From Lentzea terrae (lineage in GTDB: Bacteria; Actinomycetota; Actinomycetes; Mycobacteriales; Pseudonocardiaceae), in NCBI RefSeq assembly GCF_003265345.1, contig NZ_QFWW01000023.1, positions 1 to 64,000 on the forward strand: a stretch of 64,000 nucleotides of DNA. The letters are read 5' to 3'. The notes under the pieces were generated by a model, which was given only the letters and a program-made list of their open reading frames with translations, had not been told where the DNA came from and searched no databases. The translations under genes and the position numbers were made by a program. This document shows, one piece after another, positions 49,939 through 58,476 of the stretch (position 1 is its first letter; every line of letters begins with the position of its first letter).

Positions 49939-50330
49939 TTGCTCAACCCCTGATCGATCTTCCATTGAGTAACGCCAAGCCATCGACGGTTGTACGACCC
50001 CGGCGGTTGCTCACCCACGCGCATCCACCTCGTCCGAGTGAGCTTGGAAATGCGCGGAACCTCGTCCGCCCGGCACTGGGGGAACTGCCGCCGTGATCGT
50101 GAGCGACGTTCACCGGCCGGTGTGCTCGATCGCCGACCACTCGCAACTCACTCCGCTCGTCAACCCTTGTTATCGCTCACATTTTCGGATCGGCAACATT
50201 GCCACAAACCCGTCGGTGTCATGGCCGGGTGGGCCATCGGTGCTGCCCACGTCGGCGCGTCTCGTTGGGGCGCAGGAGTGGTGCCGCAGCGGCAGGAACG
50301 GCCGCGAGGTCTCGAACGACACCTGCCCGG
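49939..50330. promoter_or_regulatory. 392-bp regulatory gap with motif copy 3 (50028-50041)
   Basis: No gene is supported. It contains CCTCGTCCGAGTGA at 50028-50041 and an AT-richer block (about 50165-50215, TTATCGCTCACATTTTCGG). Genes on both sides read leftward, so the left part should hold the LuxR promoter and the right part the 3' end of the membrane-protein transcript. Confidence 0.5.
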
Positions 50331-50951
50331 TCACGACGATTCACGCCGGCCGCGTGCGTGGCCCCGTCGCCGGAAAGGCCGGCACGCCACGAACACGATC
50401 GTCAGCACGACCGGCAGCAGGCCCGGCACCGCCAGCAGAAACTGCCACCACGTCGTCAACCTGGTCCACCAGGGGACGCTGCTCTCGGCTTTCACCACGG
50501 TGTCCCCGCGGTTGACATCGGCCCCGCAGGTCACCGACAAGCCGACCGCCGAGGCGCAGGCGATCACCGTGATCTCCGCCCCCTCCGCAACCGCTCCGAC
50601 GGCGACGCCCAGCTCGAGCTGGGCCGTCGCACCGGCGGCGACGTCGACGAGCCACGTCGTCTCGGTAGGTCCCTGCGCCTGGCCGCTGCCCGTCCGGCCC
50701 ACCACGAGCGATGACGGTGTCGAGAGCGTCACCTCGAGCTGGTCGAGCTGCTGATCGGTGTTGTTGCGGATGCCGATCCGGTAGGTGGTCGACTGATCCT
50801 CGGTGACCGTCACGATCCCGTCGTCCACGGCCACGACCACGTCGTCGTGGGAGCCGCGCTGCGCGGCCAACGTGATCGTGAGGGCCACGACGAAGGCCAT
50901 CGCGGAGGCCATCCACGGACGGCTGGTTCTGACGGGGACGGAATCGGTCAT
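50331..50951 (-). CDS. Membrane-anchored protein with DUF11-like extracellular domain
   Basis: A 206-residue protein. A signal anchor (about 15-33, MASAMAFVVALTITLAAQ), an extracellular beta domain (TTYRIGIRNNTDQQLDQLEVTLSTPSSLVVG) with two Cys (IACAS, SVTCGA), and a C-terminal TM (about 172-193) with Arg-rich tail. GGAGG lies before the ATG at 50951. The domain resembles one DUF11-type repeat of the large surface proteins, but anchoring here is by TM rather than sortase. It belongs by position to module 2. Confidence 0.75.
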   Translation of the reverse strand: MTDSVPVRTSRPWMASAMAFVVALTITLAAQRGSHDDVVVAVDDGIVTVTEDQSTTYRIGIRNNTDQQLDQLEVTLSTPSSLVVGRTGSGQAQGPTETTWLVDVAAGATAQLELGVAVGAVAEGAEITVIACASAVGLSVTCGADVNRGDTVVKAESSVPWWTRLTTWWQFLLAVPGLLPVVLTIVFVACRPFRRRGHARGRRESS

Positions 50952-51182
50952 CGAGCGGGCCTCCACCCGTTGCACGGCAAACTTTCACTCCCAGACCGCA
51001 CCGGGCACATCAGATTGCGGACTTTCGGTCTCACTCACCTGATCGTGCGACCAATTGCACGTCCACAGTGGATTGATCTCCCTCAAGAGAGTGATCATCT
51101 CGTGATCCGATAACACCGCTGGTGTGCTCCGCGATCGATGTCACAGGCGGCAAACACAACCCCGCGGTCCCCTGGAGTGATC

Positions 51183-51782
51183 TTGAATCAGCTACCCGCT
51201 CAGCCACCGGCTCTCCTGCGCATGTGGTGGAGCATCCCGAACTGGTCCCGCCTGCTGCCCGTGCTCGGCGGCGCAATGCTCGCGCCGATGGTGCTGATGC
51301 CGATGTCCACACCGCCGGCGTCAGAGCACGCGCCGGACGTCGCGTCCGCTCCCGTGCCACCGGCGAATCCGGTGAGCCCGACGGCCCCGCTCACCACGGT
51401 CGGTCAGGTGGCCGTCGCCGGCCGCGCCGCTGCGGTCGAGCCGAGCACCACGGGTTCCGCGGGTTCCGCTGCGCAGGCCGCCGCGCCGAGCTCTTCCGCC
51501 ACGCCGGCCACCAGGCGTCCGGAGACCACCGGCACCGTCCCGGACGGCACCACCCCGACCGTCAGCACCCCGACCGTCAGCACCCCGGCGGTGACGCCGT
51601 CGCTCCCGCAACCGGTGGCGCCGGCCGCCGTTCCCCAAGCGCGCGTCAACGAAACCTCCGCTCCGTCAGTGCAAAGAGGACTGTCTTGCCCGGACTCCGG
51701 CAAGGCCGGCGCGCACCTCGCCGGCTCGCTGGGCACGTGCGCGGTCGTCCACGAGCTCTCCCTCGACAGGCCGGGCGCATGA
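51183..51782 (+). CDS. Exported Pro/Thr/Ala-rich linker protein
   Basis: A 199-residue protein. One TM/signal (about 20-40, LLPVLGGAMLAPMVLMPM) is followed by a Pro/Ser/Thr/Ala-rich stalk with two tandem TPTVSTP units and a short Cys-containing end (LSCPDSGKAGAHLAGSLGTCAV). TTG 51183 is preferred because GGAG precedes it by 5 bp; ATG 51138 is the alternative. Its stop overlaps the next start (ATGA). A cell-wall spanning role is inferred; no family recognised. Confidence 0.6.
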   Translation: MNQLPAQPPALLRMWWSIPNWSRLLPVLGGAMLAPMVLMPMSTPPASEHAPDVASAPVPPANPVSPTAPLTTVGQVAVAGRAAAVEPSTTGSAGSAAQAAAPSSSATPATRRPETTGTVPDGTTPTVSTPTVSTPAVTPSLPQPVAPAAVPQARVNETSAPSVQRGLSCPDSGKAGAHLAGSLGTCAVVHELSLDRPGA

Positions 51783-52459
51783 GCGGCGACGACAACCGGA
51801 TGGACAGCGCAGAGGCCCGTGCACTGCACACGTTCCAGCGCGGGCCGTCCGCCCACCGGTGTCCGGCCGGACACGGTGCCTTGCGGGTGTGGCCGGACGC
51901 CGACGCGCCGACCGGCATGTGCCTCGTCTGCACGACGTGCGGACACCGCACCGAGGTGGACAGCACGACGGCCGATCGGTCCACTGAGGACGAGCCGACC
52001 ACGCGGAACGAGCAAGCTCCGGCAGTGCGGCTGCCCGACGGCATTGCGCCGCGCGGGCTTCTGCCCAACGGCACGGTGCGCACGACCGGTTGGGCGCAGT
52101 TCGGGAACATGCCCGTCTCCACGGGCGTTATGGCGGCGCTGGCCGCGTTCTCCGCCGCTGTGCCGCTGGCGCCGGTGGCACCGCTGATACCGGTCGTCGC
52201 GCCACCGATCGGCTATCTGGCCTGGAGACTCGGCGCCAAGTGGCGACCGGCCTCGCAGGCCGTCAACACGCGACGCGTCCCGACCGCGGCTCTCACCGCA
52301 GGACAGCTGATCCGCCTGTACGGCACAGCCGGTCCGGTCGGCGAGGTCAGCAGTGTCACCGCGGATGTGACAGGACGTCTCAAGGTGCGGATGGTCGGCG
52401 GCCTGGAGCTGCTGCGACGCCCTGATCAGCAGATCTGGCAGGTCGACCTAAGAACCTGA
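51779..52459 (+). CDS. Membrane protein with N-terminal zinc-ribbon-like domain
   Basis: A 226-residue protein. The N-terminal part has CPAGHG and CLVCTTCGHRTE, giving a possible zinc ribbon (about 25-65). A hydrophobic region (about 118-150, VMAALAAFSAAVPLAPVAPLIPVVAPPIGYLAW) follows, then a C-terminal beta-like domain (IRLYGTAGPVGEVSSVTADVTGRLKVRMVGG). Translationally coupled to the stalk protein upstream (ATGA). A hairpin terminator follows, so this is a two-gene operon. Function unknown. Confidence 0.65.
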   Translation: MSGDDNRMDSAEARALHTFQRGPSAHRCPAGHGALRVWPDADAPTGMCLVCTTCGHRTEVDSTTADRSTEDEPTTRNEQAPAVRLPDGIAPRGLLPNGTVRTTGWAQFGNMPVSTGVMAALAAFSAAVPLAPVAPLIPVVAPPIGYLAWRLGAKWRPASQAVNTRRVPTAALTAGQLIRLYGTAGPVGEVSSVTADVTGRLKVRMVGGLELLRRPDQQIWQVDLRT

Positions 52460-52473
52460 CCGGACAGGCCGCT

Positions 52474-52502
52474 GTGCTCGCCGCCGCTGAGGCGGTGAGC
52501 AC
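52474..52502. terminator. 12-bp stem-loop terminator
   Basis: GTGCTCGCCGCC (52474-52485), loop GCTGA, and GGCGGTGAGCAC (52491-52502): perfect apart from one G-U pair. It lies 15 bp after the stop at 52459 and separates that operon from the five-repeat surface gene. Confidence 0.8.
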
Positions 52503-52636
52503 GGCATCGCCTGCGCACGAGCAGTTCACCTGTTGCGGTGACTCCCTCCGTCGTAATCCGCTGATGCTTCTCGGGTCTGTCACGTGTGTACGAGTCCACA
52601 CGACCGCCGGGGGTCGGCGGGGACCGGAGGCATGCC

Positions 52637-54742
52637 GTGCCCCGCACGAGGAAATCCCGGACGCTCCGGTCTCTGTCGCGGGTGCTCGTCGTCTTCGCCC
52701 TGAGTGCGGTTTCGGCGACGGTGGTGACCGAACCCGCCACCGCCGATGTCATCATCCCGCTCACCCAGGTCTACGACCTGGTCGTGCCACCTGGCTCCGG
52801 GGCTCCGCCGACGAAGGAATCCGACACGGCGGCGGTCGTCGTGACGAATCTGGCCGTGGCCAAGGAGATCTGCACCGACGCCGATTGCGACGACGGTCCG
52901 TGGAGTGACACCGCGAGCCTGCTGACCGGGTCGACCGCGTACTGGCCGATCACCGTGACCAACACCGGCGAGGCCGGTCTGACCGGCATCACGCTGAACG
53001 ACCCCACCGCACCGTCCTGCGCCGCAGCACCGTTCGACCTCACCGCGAACGCCCCGAAGACGTTCTACTGCTCGACCACGAGTCTCACGAAGAACACGAC
53101 CAACACCGCGACCGCGCAGTACGTGCCACCAGGTGCTCCGCCCGGCACCGAACCGGTGATGACGCAGCAGGCTGGCGCGACCGCGAATGTGCACGGCCTG
53201 AAGCTGGTGAAGGAAGTCTGCGCGGCGTTCAGCGAAACCGACTGCGGCCCAGGAGGTCCAGGGCCGTGGGGAGGCGTCGCGAACATCCCGAGCGGTTCGT
53301 CGGTGTACTGGCGGATCACCGCTACCAACACCGGCGACGTCGACCTGACCGGCATCACCCTGACCGACCAGGACGAGCCGGGCTGCGACGCGGAGTTCGA
53401 CCTGGCCGCAGGTGCGTCGGCGTCGTTCCACTGCTCGACTGACGAAGTGACCGGAAGCGTGCAGAACGAGGCCACCGCGTCGTTCGGCATGATGGGGTGG
53501 CCGGAGGAGGCGACCACGGAAGCCATCGCGGAAGTGAGCGTCACCGATCTCCACGTCGAAAAGGAGATCTGCGCCGCGTGGACCGCGGCGGAGTGCGACA
53601 CGGGCCCGTGGGTGTACTCGGCGACCATCCCGAAGGGCTCGACCGCGCACTGGCGGATCACCGTGACCAACACCGGCGACGTCGATCTGACCGGCATCAC
53701 GCTGAGCGACCCCACCGAGCCGTCCTGCGCCGCAGCACCGTTCGACCTCGCCGCAAACGCCTCGAAGGCGATCCGCTGCTCGACCGCGAATGTCAAGAAG
53801 ACAACGACCAACGAAGTGACTGCAACGTACACACCGCCGGGTTCGCCACCGGACACCGCACCGATCAGCACCGCTCCGGCCGACGCGACCGCACGGGTCT
53901 CCGACCTCGCGGTGAGCAAGGACGTCTGTCAGTCAGCGGTGCCGGAGGCGTGCACGGAGACGGGCAGCGGGCCGTGGGCCGACACCCACGTCGTCGAACG
54001 CGGCGGTACGGCACGCTGGCGGATCACGGTGACGAACACCGGCGAAGCCGATCTCATCGGGATCACGCTCCACGACGCGGTCGAGCCGTCGTGCTCGACC
54101 GGCGGTCTCGACCTCGCGGCCGGGGTGTCCGTGACGTTCGCCTGCTCGACGACCGACCTCACCGCGGGGATGACGAACACCGTGACCGGGCGGTACGTGC
54201 CGCCCGGCGCCCCGGCGGCCACTCCACCGGTCAGCACTCCACCCGACAGCGCCTCGGTGCGGGTGGCGGGTCTGGACGTGCGCAAGGAGGTCTGCCTCAC
54301 CGAGAACGCCACCGCGTGCGACAACTGGGGCGAGACGGCGACCATCCACAGTGGAGGGACGGCGCACTGGCGCGTCACCGTCGTCAACACCGGTGAGGTC
54401 GACCTCGATGTGGTGACCGTGCAGGACCCGGTCGAGTCCGGCTGCACCACGACCGCCTTCGCCCTGGCCTCGGGTGCGGAGAAGACCGTCCACTGCGCGA
54501 CCGCAGGACTGACGCAGGGGGTCGTCAACACGGTCCGAGCGGCCTACGTGCTGCCAGGAGGAGGCCCATCCGTCGTGACCGGCCCCGACTCGGCAAGTGC
54601 CGAAGTGGCACCGGCGTCCGCACCACCCACCAGTCCACCGCTCGCGGTGACCGGCGATGACATCTGGCGCCTGGTGGCCATCGGCCTGCTGCTGGCGGGG
54701 CTGGGCGTGATCCTGCGGTTGTGGGGTTGGAGGCGTACTTGA
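52637..54742 (+). CDS. Wall-anchored surface protein with five Cys-rich repeats and LAVTG signal
   Basis: A 701-residue exported protein. The signal is about 8-36. Five repeats of about 118 residues follow, each starting KEICxxxxxxxC, then WRITVTNTGDVDLTGITLxDPxEPSC, FDLAAxASxxFxCST and a Pro-rich linker (PPGAPPxTxP); most have four Cys, suggesting two disulfides per repeat. The end is PPLAVTGDD, a hydrophobic helix and WGWRRT, a LAXTG signal for class E sortase. GTG 52637 follows GGAGG. It differs from the module 1 surface protein in repeat type but shares five repeats, anchor and context. Confidence 0.87.
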   Translation: MPRTRKSRTLRSLSRVLVVFALSAVSATVVTEPATADVIIPLTQVYDLVVPPGSGAPPTKESDTAAVVVTNLAVAKEICTDADCDDGPWSDTASLLTGSTAYWPITVTNTGEAGLTGITLNDPTAPSCAAAPFDLTANAPKTFYCSTTSLTKNTTNTATAQYVPPGAPPGTEPVMTQQAGATANVHGLKLVKEVCAAFSETDCGPGGPGPWGGVANIPSGSSVYWRITATNTGDVDLTGITLTDQDEPGCDAEFDLAAGASASFHCSTDEVTGSVQNEATASFGMMGWPEEATTEAIAEVSVTDLHVEKEICAAWTAAECDTGPWVYSATIPKGSTAHWRITVTNTGDVDLTGITLSDPTEPSCAAAPFDLAANASKAIRCSTANVKKTTTNEVTATYTPPGSPPDTAPISTAPADATARVSDLAVSKDVCQSAVPEACTETGSGPWADTHVVERGGTARWRITVTNTGEADLIGITLHDAVEPSCSTGGLDLAAGVSVTFACSTTDLTAGMTNTVTGRYVPPGAPAATPPVSTPPDSASVRVAGLDVRKEVCLTENATACDNWGETATIHSGGTAHWRVTVVNTGEVDLDVVTVQDPVESGCTTTAFALASGAEKTVHCATAGLTQGVVNTVRAAYVLPGGGPSVVTGPDSASAEVAPASAPPTSPPLAVTGDDIWRLVAIGLLLAGLGVILRLWGWRRT

Positions 54743-54900
54743 GGCAGAAGGCGTCAGGGCACCCGAGTGGCCCACTGCCATCAGCTGTTCCGCCGTGCAG
54801 ATCGGCCGCACGTCCGGTGCCCCGGTCGAGTCACAGCCGCCACTCGACGACGAGGCGTCCACTTGCGGATTCGCCGGTCGGGCCTGTTCCCATCTGCTGT

Positions 54901-54965
54901 GTGCCCCGCCGGGGGCACCAGCATCATTCGCACAAGCGCCGGTCAGGCTCTGACCAGGCGCTTGT
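54901..54965. terminator. Tandem hairpins, second with T-rich tail
   Basis: First hairpin: GTGCCCC (54901-54907) and GGGGCAC (54912-54918). Second: ACAAGCGCCGGTCAG (54932-54946) pairs with 54950-54965 with a one-base bulge and a 3-base loop, then TGCCTTTT. This is a good intrinsic terminator, probably for the surface-protein transcript ending at 54742. Confidence 0.75.
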
Positions 54966-55050
54966 TGCCTTTTCGGCGATCGTTTCGCGATCACCCGGTG
55001 GTGGCTGGGGTCATTCGCGCCGACGCGCGGCACAGGGTGGCGGTGGGCAG

Positions 55051-55208
55051 CTCTCCCCGGCTGAGGAGATCGTCCGCGCCTCCAACCTCGATTGGACGAT
55101 CGTCCGTCCCTCTGGCCTGTTCGACACCGAGGTGGCGAGCGAGTACCGCATCGCCGTGCCAACTACCTCAACGTGTTCGTGAAAGAGGCACTGCGAATCG
55201 GCAAGTGA
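55051..55208 (+). pseudogene. Remnant of NmrA/SDR-type NAD(P)-binding oxidoreductase
   Basis: The frame reads LSPAEEIVRASNLDWTIVRP and continues SGLFDTEVASEYRIAV, matching the C-terminal half of atypical SDR (NmrA-like) proteins. It has no upstream domain or start. Around 55157 the coding frame appears to shift; the other frame then reads NYLNVFVKEALRIGK to the TGA at 55208. Everything before 55051 back to 54743 looks non-coding apart from the hairpins. It is probably a decayed gene. Confidence 0.6.
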
Positions 55209-55232
55209 CCAGCAGGACGTGAGCCGCCGCCA

Positions 55233-56087
55233 TCAAGCGTTGCGGTCGTGAGCCTTGCGACGGCGGCGCACCAGCAGCGTGGCACCGGCCAGCAACGCCA
55301 TCAGCAGGAGCAGCGGCGGCACCGGCCCGACGGCGGTGAGCCAGTTGACCAGGGCGTTCTGCACCACCCCTGCCGCGTCGACGACCGGGTCGGCCGGGTC
55401 GGCGCCGCCGAGGAACAGCCGGAGTTCGTAGATGCCGTAGTAGGTGACGTACAGGCCGACGAGCACCAGGAGTGCGCCGCCGATCCGGGAGATGTGCGGC
55501 AGCAGACTGCGGGCGCGGGACGTCACGGCGGTGCTGGCCAGCGCGGTGGCCACGGCCAGCGCGGTCACGACCAGGCCCATGCCCGCGGCGTAGGCGACGA
55601 ACGCGGCGACGCCTTCAACGACGTCGCCGCCGCGTAGTGAGCTGCCCGCTACCGCGAGGAAAGGGCCGATGGTGCAGGACAGCGAGGCGATCGCGTAGGC
55701 GATGCCGTAGCCGAACATCGAACCCAGGCGCTGGTTCGGTGCGCCTTTGCGCGGCTTGGGCACCAGCAGGGTGATCTCACGGCCGGCCAGCAGCAGTGCG
55801 CCGAGCACTACCAAGGCCGCGCCGATCACCACGGTGACGAACGGCAGATAGCGCTGCACGGAGGCGAACACCGGCGCGATCACGATGCCGAACAGGCCGA
55901 ACACTGTGACGAAGCCGAGCGTCATCAGGGCGCTGGAGCCGAGTGCGCGGGCCAGGAGTTGGGCTCGGGTGCGGTCGGCCGCGCCGGTGACCACGAGGGT
56001 GAGATAGGCGGGCAGCATCGCGAAGCCGCAGGGGTTGACCGTGGCCACCATGCCGGCGACCACGGCCACTAGCAGGGTCTCGGTCAT
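55233..56087 (-). CDS. ccdA: CcdA/DsbD-type thiol-disulfide membrane transporter
   Basis: A 284-residue protein with about six to seven TMs. The two redox Cys are visible: VATVNPCGFAMLPAYL (TM1) and SLSCTIGPFLAV (TM4). CcdA carries electrons from cytoplasmic thioredoxin to extracytoplasmic thiol proteins. The ATG overlaps the TlpA-like stop by 4 bp, so the two work as a pair. The many disulfide-bonded surface proteins nearby are possible clients, an inference. Confidence 0.9.
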   Translation of the reverse strand: MTETLLVAVVAGMVATVNPCGFAMLPAYLTLVVTGAADRTRAQLLARALGSSALMTLGFVTVFGLFGIVIAPVFASVQRYLPFVTVVIGAALVVLGALLLAGREITLLVPKPRKGAPNQRLGSMFGYGIAYAIASLSCTIGPFLAVAGSSLRGGDVVEGVAAFVAYAAGMGLVVTALAVATALASTAVTSRARSLLPHISRIGGALLVLVGLYVTYYGIYELRLFLGGADPADPVVDAAGVVQNALVNWLTAVGPVPPLLLLMALLAGATLLVRRRRKAHDRNA

Positions 56088-56641
56088 GCGAGCTTGGTCA
56101 GCCGGTCACGGAGGTCCTTTTCGGACAGTTGGCTCGTGACGACCTCGACCTTGCCCGTCTTGTCGATGAAGGCGTAGGCGGGCTGGGCGGTGACGCCGAA
56201 CCGCTTCCACACCGCGGAGTCCGTGTCGGCGATGTGCTGGAAGGACTTGAGGTCGTACTTGTCCACGAAGCCCTGCATCGCGGGCACCTGGTCCAGTGCG
56301 GCCACGCCGACGAACGTGACGGAGGAGCCGAGTTCCTTTGCCGCCTTGGCCATTCCGGGGGCCTCGCGCTGGCACTTGGGGCACCACGGCGCCCAGAACC
56401 ACAGCACCACCGGCTTGCCGGCCAGGCTCTCGCCGGAGAGTTCGGCGCCGGCCACGGTCTTGGCGGTGAACCGCAACTGTTCCGGCGCGGCGACCGCGGG
56501 CTGGGTTGGCGCGGTGGCCGGCGTTGACGCGGATGTGGAGGTGGGTGGGGGCGCCGTGCTGGGGGCTGAGCCGGGTTGGGCGCCACACCCCACCAGGAAA
56601 GTCACGGCGAACGCGGCGACGGCCGCGCGCTTGGAGAACAT
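56084..56641 (-). CDS. TlpA/ResA-like thioredoxin lipoprotein
   Basis: A 185-residue extracytoplasmic thiol oxidoreductase. The signal has lipobox FLVGCGA (Cys about 19), followed by a Pro/Thr/Ser linker and an AhpC/TSA-TlpA thioredoxin fold with active site WCPKC in VLWFWAPWCPKCQREAPGM and cis-Pro in GVTAQPAYAFIDKTG. It would be re-reduced by the CcdA encoded next to it (ATGA overlap). Confidence 0.92.
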   Translation of the reverse strand: MFSKRAAVAAFAVTFLVGCGAQPGSAPSTAPPPTSTSASTPATAPTQPAVAAPEQLRFTAKTVAGAELSGESLAGKPVVLWFWAPWCPKCQREAPGMAKAAKELGSSVTFVGVAALDQVPAMQGFVDKYDLKSFQHIADTDSAVWKRFGVTAQPAYAFIDKTGKVEVVTSQLSEKDLRDRLTKLA

Positions 56642-56725
56642 CAGCTACCTTCCTTCGGCTACTGCTGACCGCGATACTGCCGGATGCGGTCAGGTGGCAG
56701 ATGTTACGAAGTGCTGACGGGCCCT

Positions 56726-58351
56726 TCAGGTCAGCCTGTGCTGCACCGCGAAGATCGCGGCTGCCGTGCGGGAGCGGACGCCGAGTTTGGTCAGGATGTT
56801 GCTGACGTGCCGGTGCACGGTTCGTTCGCTCAGGCAGAGTTCGGCGGCGATCTCGGCGTTGGTGCGGCCGTCGACGATCAGGCGCAGCACCTCGATCTCC
56901 CGCGGGCTCAGGCCGGATCCACCGCTGCCCCGGTCGGACAAGAGGCTGTGGGCGCGGTTCGCGTCCGGGCGTGCGCCGAGCCGTTCGAAGGTCGCCAGTG
57001 CGGCGTGGAGTTCCATCCGGACGCCGTCCTCGTCGCCGAGTGCTCGGCACGCCTGCGCGATGTGCACTCCGGCGAGGGCCATCTCGTACGGCACGCCCAG
57101 ATCCCGCCAGCCGTTGACCGCGTCGCGAAGGTGCACGAGCGCGTCGGTCGGACGGTCTTCGGCCAACGCCACGGCTCCGCGGGCTGCTGCAACGGTGGCT
57201 CGTGCGGCTGTGGTGGGGTAGACCTCGGCGATCTTCTCCATCTCGGCGACCGCGGCCTCGGCCGAACCGATCTCGCCCGCGGCGATGTCGACCTCGACGG
57301 CCGCGGGCAGGAGTGCGAACCGGTCGGCCGCCAATGCCTGCTCGGCGAGCGCCCGCTGCAGGCCGGTGTGTGCCGCCTGCACCTCGCCCTGGCTCAGCCG
57401 GTGCAGGGCCAGTCCCGGCTGCGCCACGCGGCCGAACATCACCGCCTGCTGGTAGGACTCGTCAATCCCCGGATCGCCTTTCAACCTTCGCGACTCGCCC
57501 AGTTCGTACCACGCGTGGCCGGCCACCAACTGCCCGTCGACGGCCAGGTCGCGGCACGCCTGCTCGAGCTCGGCCGTCGCCCGTGTCCAGTCACCGCGCA
57601 AGCGCATCAGGAGCGCTCGGTAGATCCGGCAGTTCCCGAAGTAGGCGCCACCGAGTCGAGGCAGTTCGCCGAGCCACCTGTCGAGGGCGACCGACCATTC
57701 CGCCGCACGTGCGATCTCGTGCACCTGATAACAGGTGCCGATCGCGGCGCAGTACATGACGCTGGTGGCCCGCGGCGAGGTCGTCCTGGTGAGAATCCGG
57801 ACCATCGCCTCGTCGAGCAGCGCCAACCCGCGCTCCAACGACCCGAGCATGAGGGTCGCCCGGCCACGCATCGTCGTCGCGATGGTGACCAGGTCGGTGT
57901 CGCCACGACTCAGGCCCAGTTCGGCCGCCCGGTGCAGGAGTGCCTCGGCGGCGTCGTAATTGCCGGCTCCGATGCACCGGTAGGCCTCGGGGATCAGCAG
58001 CCAGCCGTACTCGTCCGGCTGCCGTGCCACACCGCGGGCCCGCTCGACCCATCCGGCCGCGATGGCGAACTCGGCGCGAGTGAAGACGTGCACGCTCCAC
58101 AGCCAGTACGCCGTGCGGGTAGCCTCGTGGACCTCGCGTGCCTGAGCCCGCAGTTCGAAGCACCGGGACAGCACCTCGACCGCTTCGTCGACCCGCCCGA
58201 TGATCTGCGCGGCCTCGGCCCAGCACTCGAGGTCCTCGATGCCCAGGGGTGCTGCCCGATCGGCCGCGGTGTACTCCGCGCAGGTCTCCACCCACCGTGC
58301 CGCGCGATGGTGCTCGCGGGCGGCCGCACCGTGGTCGGAGCGCTCGTTCAT
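56726..58351 (-). CDS. TPR-LuxR transcription regulator
   Basis: A 541-residue regulator. About 470 residues of TPR-like helices (for example ECWAEAAQIIGRVDEAVEVLSRCFELRAQ and IPEAYRCIGAGNYDAAEALLHRAAELG) precede a C-terminal LuxR HTH: LSPREIEVLRLIVDGRTNAEIAAELCLSERTVHRHVSNILTKLGVRSRTAAA. It lacks the ATPase domain of LAL/MalT proteins. ATG 58351 (or GTG 58354) lies behind AGGTGG. Divergent from the monooxygenase-like gene, which it may control. Confidence 0.9.
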   Translation of the reverse strand: MNERSDHGAAAREHHRAARWVETCAEYTAADRAAPLGIEDLECWAEAAQIIGRVDEAVEVLSRCFELRAQAREVHEATRTAYWLWSVHVFTRAEFAIAAGWVERARGVARQPDEYGWLLIPEAYRCIGAGNYDAAEALLHRAAELGLSRGDTDLVTIATTMRGRATLMLGSLERGLALLDEAMVRILTRTTSPRATSVMYCAAIGTCYQVHEIARAAEWSVALDRWLGELPRLGGAYFGNCRIYRALLMRLRGDWTRATAELEQACRDLAVDGQLVAGHAWYELGESRRLKGDPGIDESYQQAVMFGRVAQPGLALHRLSQGEVQAAHTGLQRALAEQALAADRFALLPAAVEVDIAAGEIGSAEAAVAEMEKIAEVYPTTAARATVAAARGAVALAEDRPTDALVHLRDAVNGWRDLGVPYEMALAGVHIAQACRALGDEDGVRMELHAALATFERLGARPDANRAHSLLSDRGSGGSGLSPREIEVLRLIVDGRTNAEIAAELCLSERTVHRHVSNILTKLGVRSRTAAAIFAVQHRLT

Positions 58352-58476
58352 CACCACCTGCCCTGGGTAGGAATGCCCACGATCCCACTGGTCAGGTCGG
58401 CCCGCTCTGCGGAAGCGCAGCCGACCCGGTGGCGCAGATCCTGGGCGGGACAACCCACCGATCCCGGGAGCACACG

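Noticed and set aside
53933-55162. 409-codon minus-strand frame opposite the five-repeat surface gene
   Set aside because: Shadow of the plus-strand repeats; no start signal or protein-like motifs.
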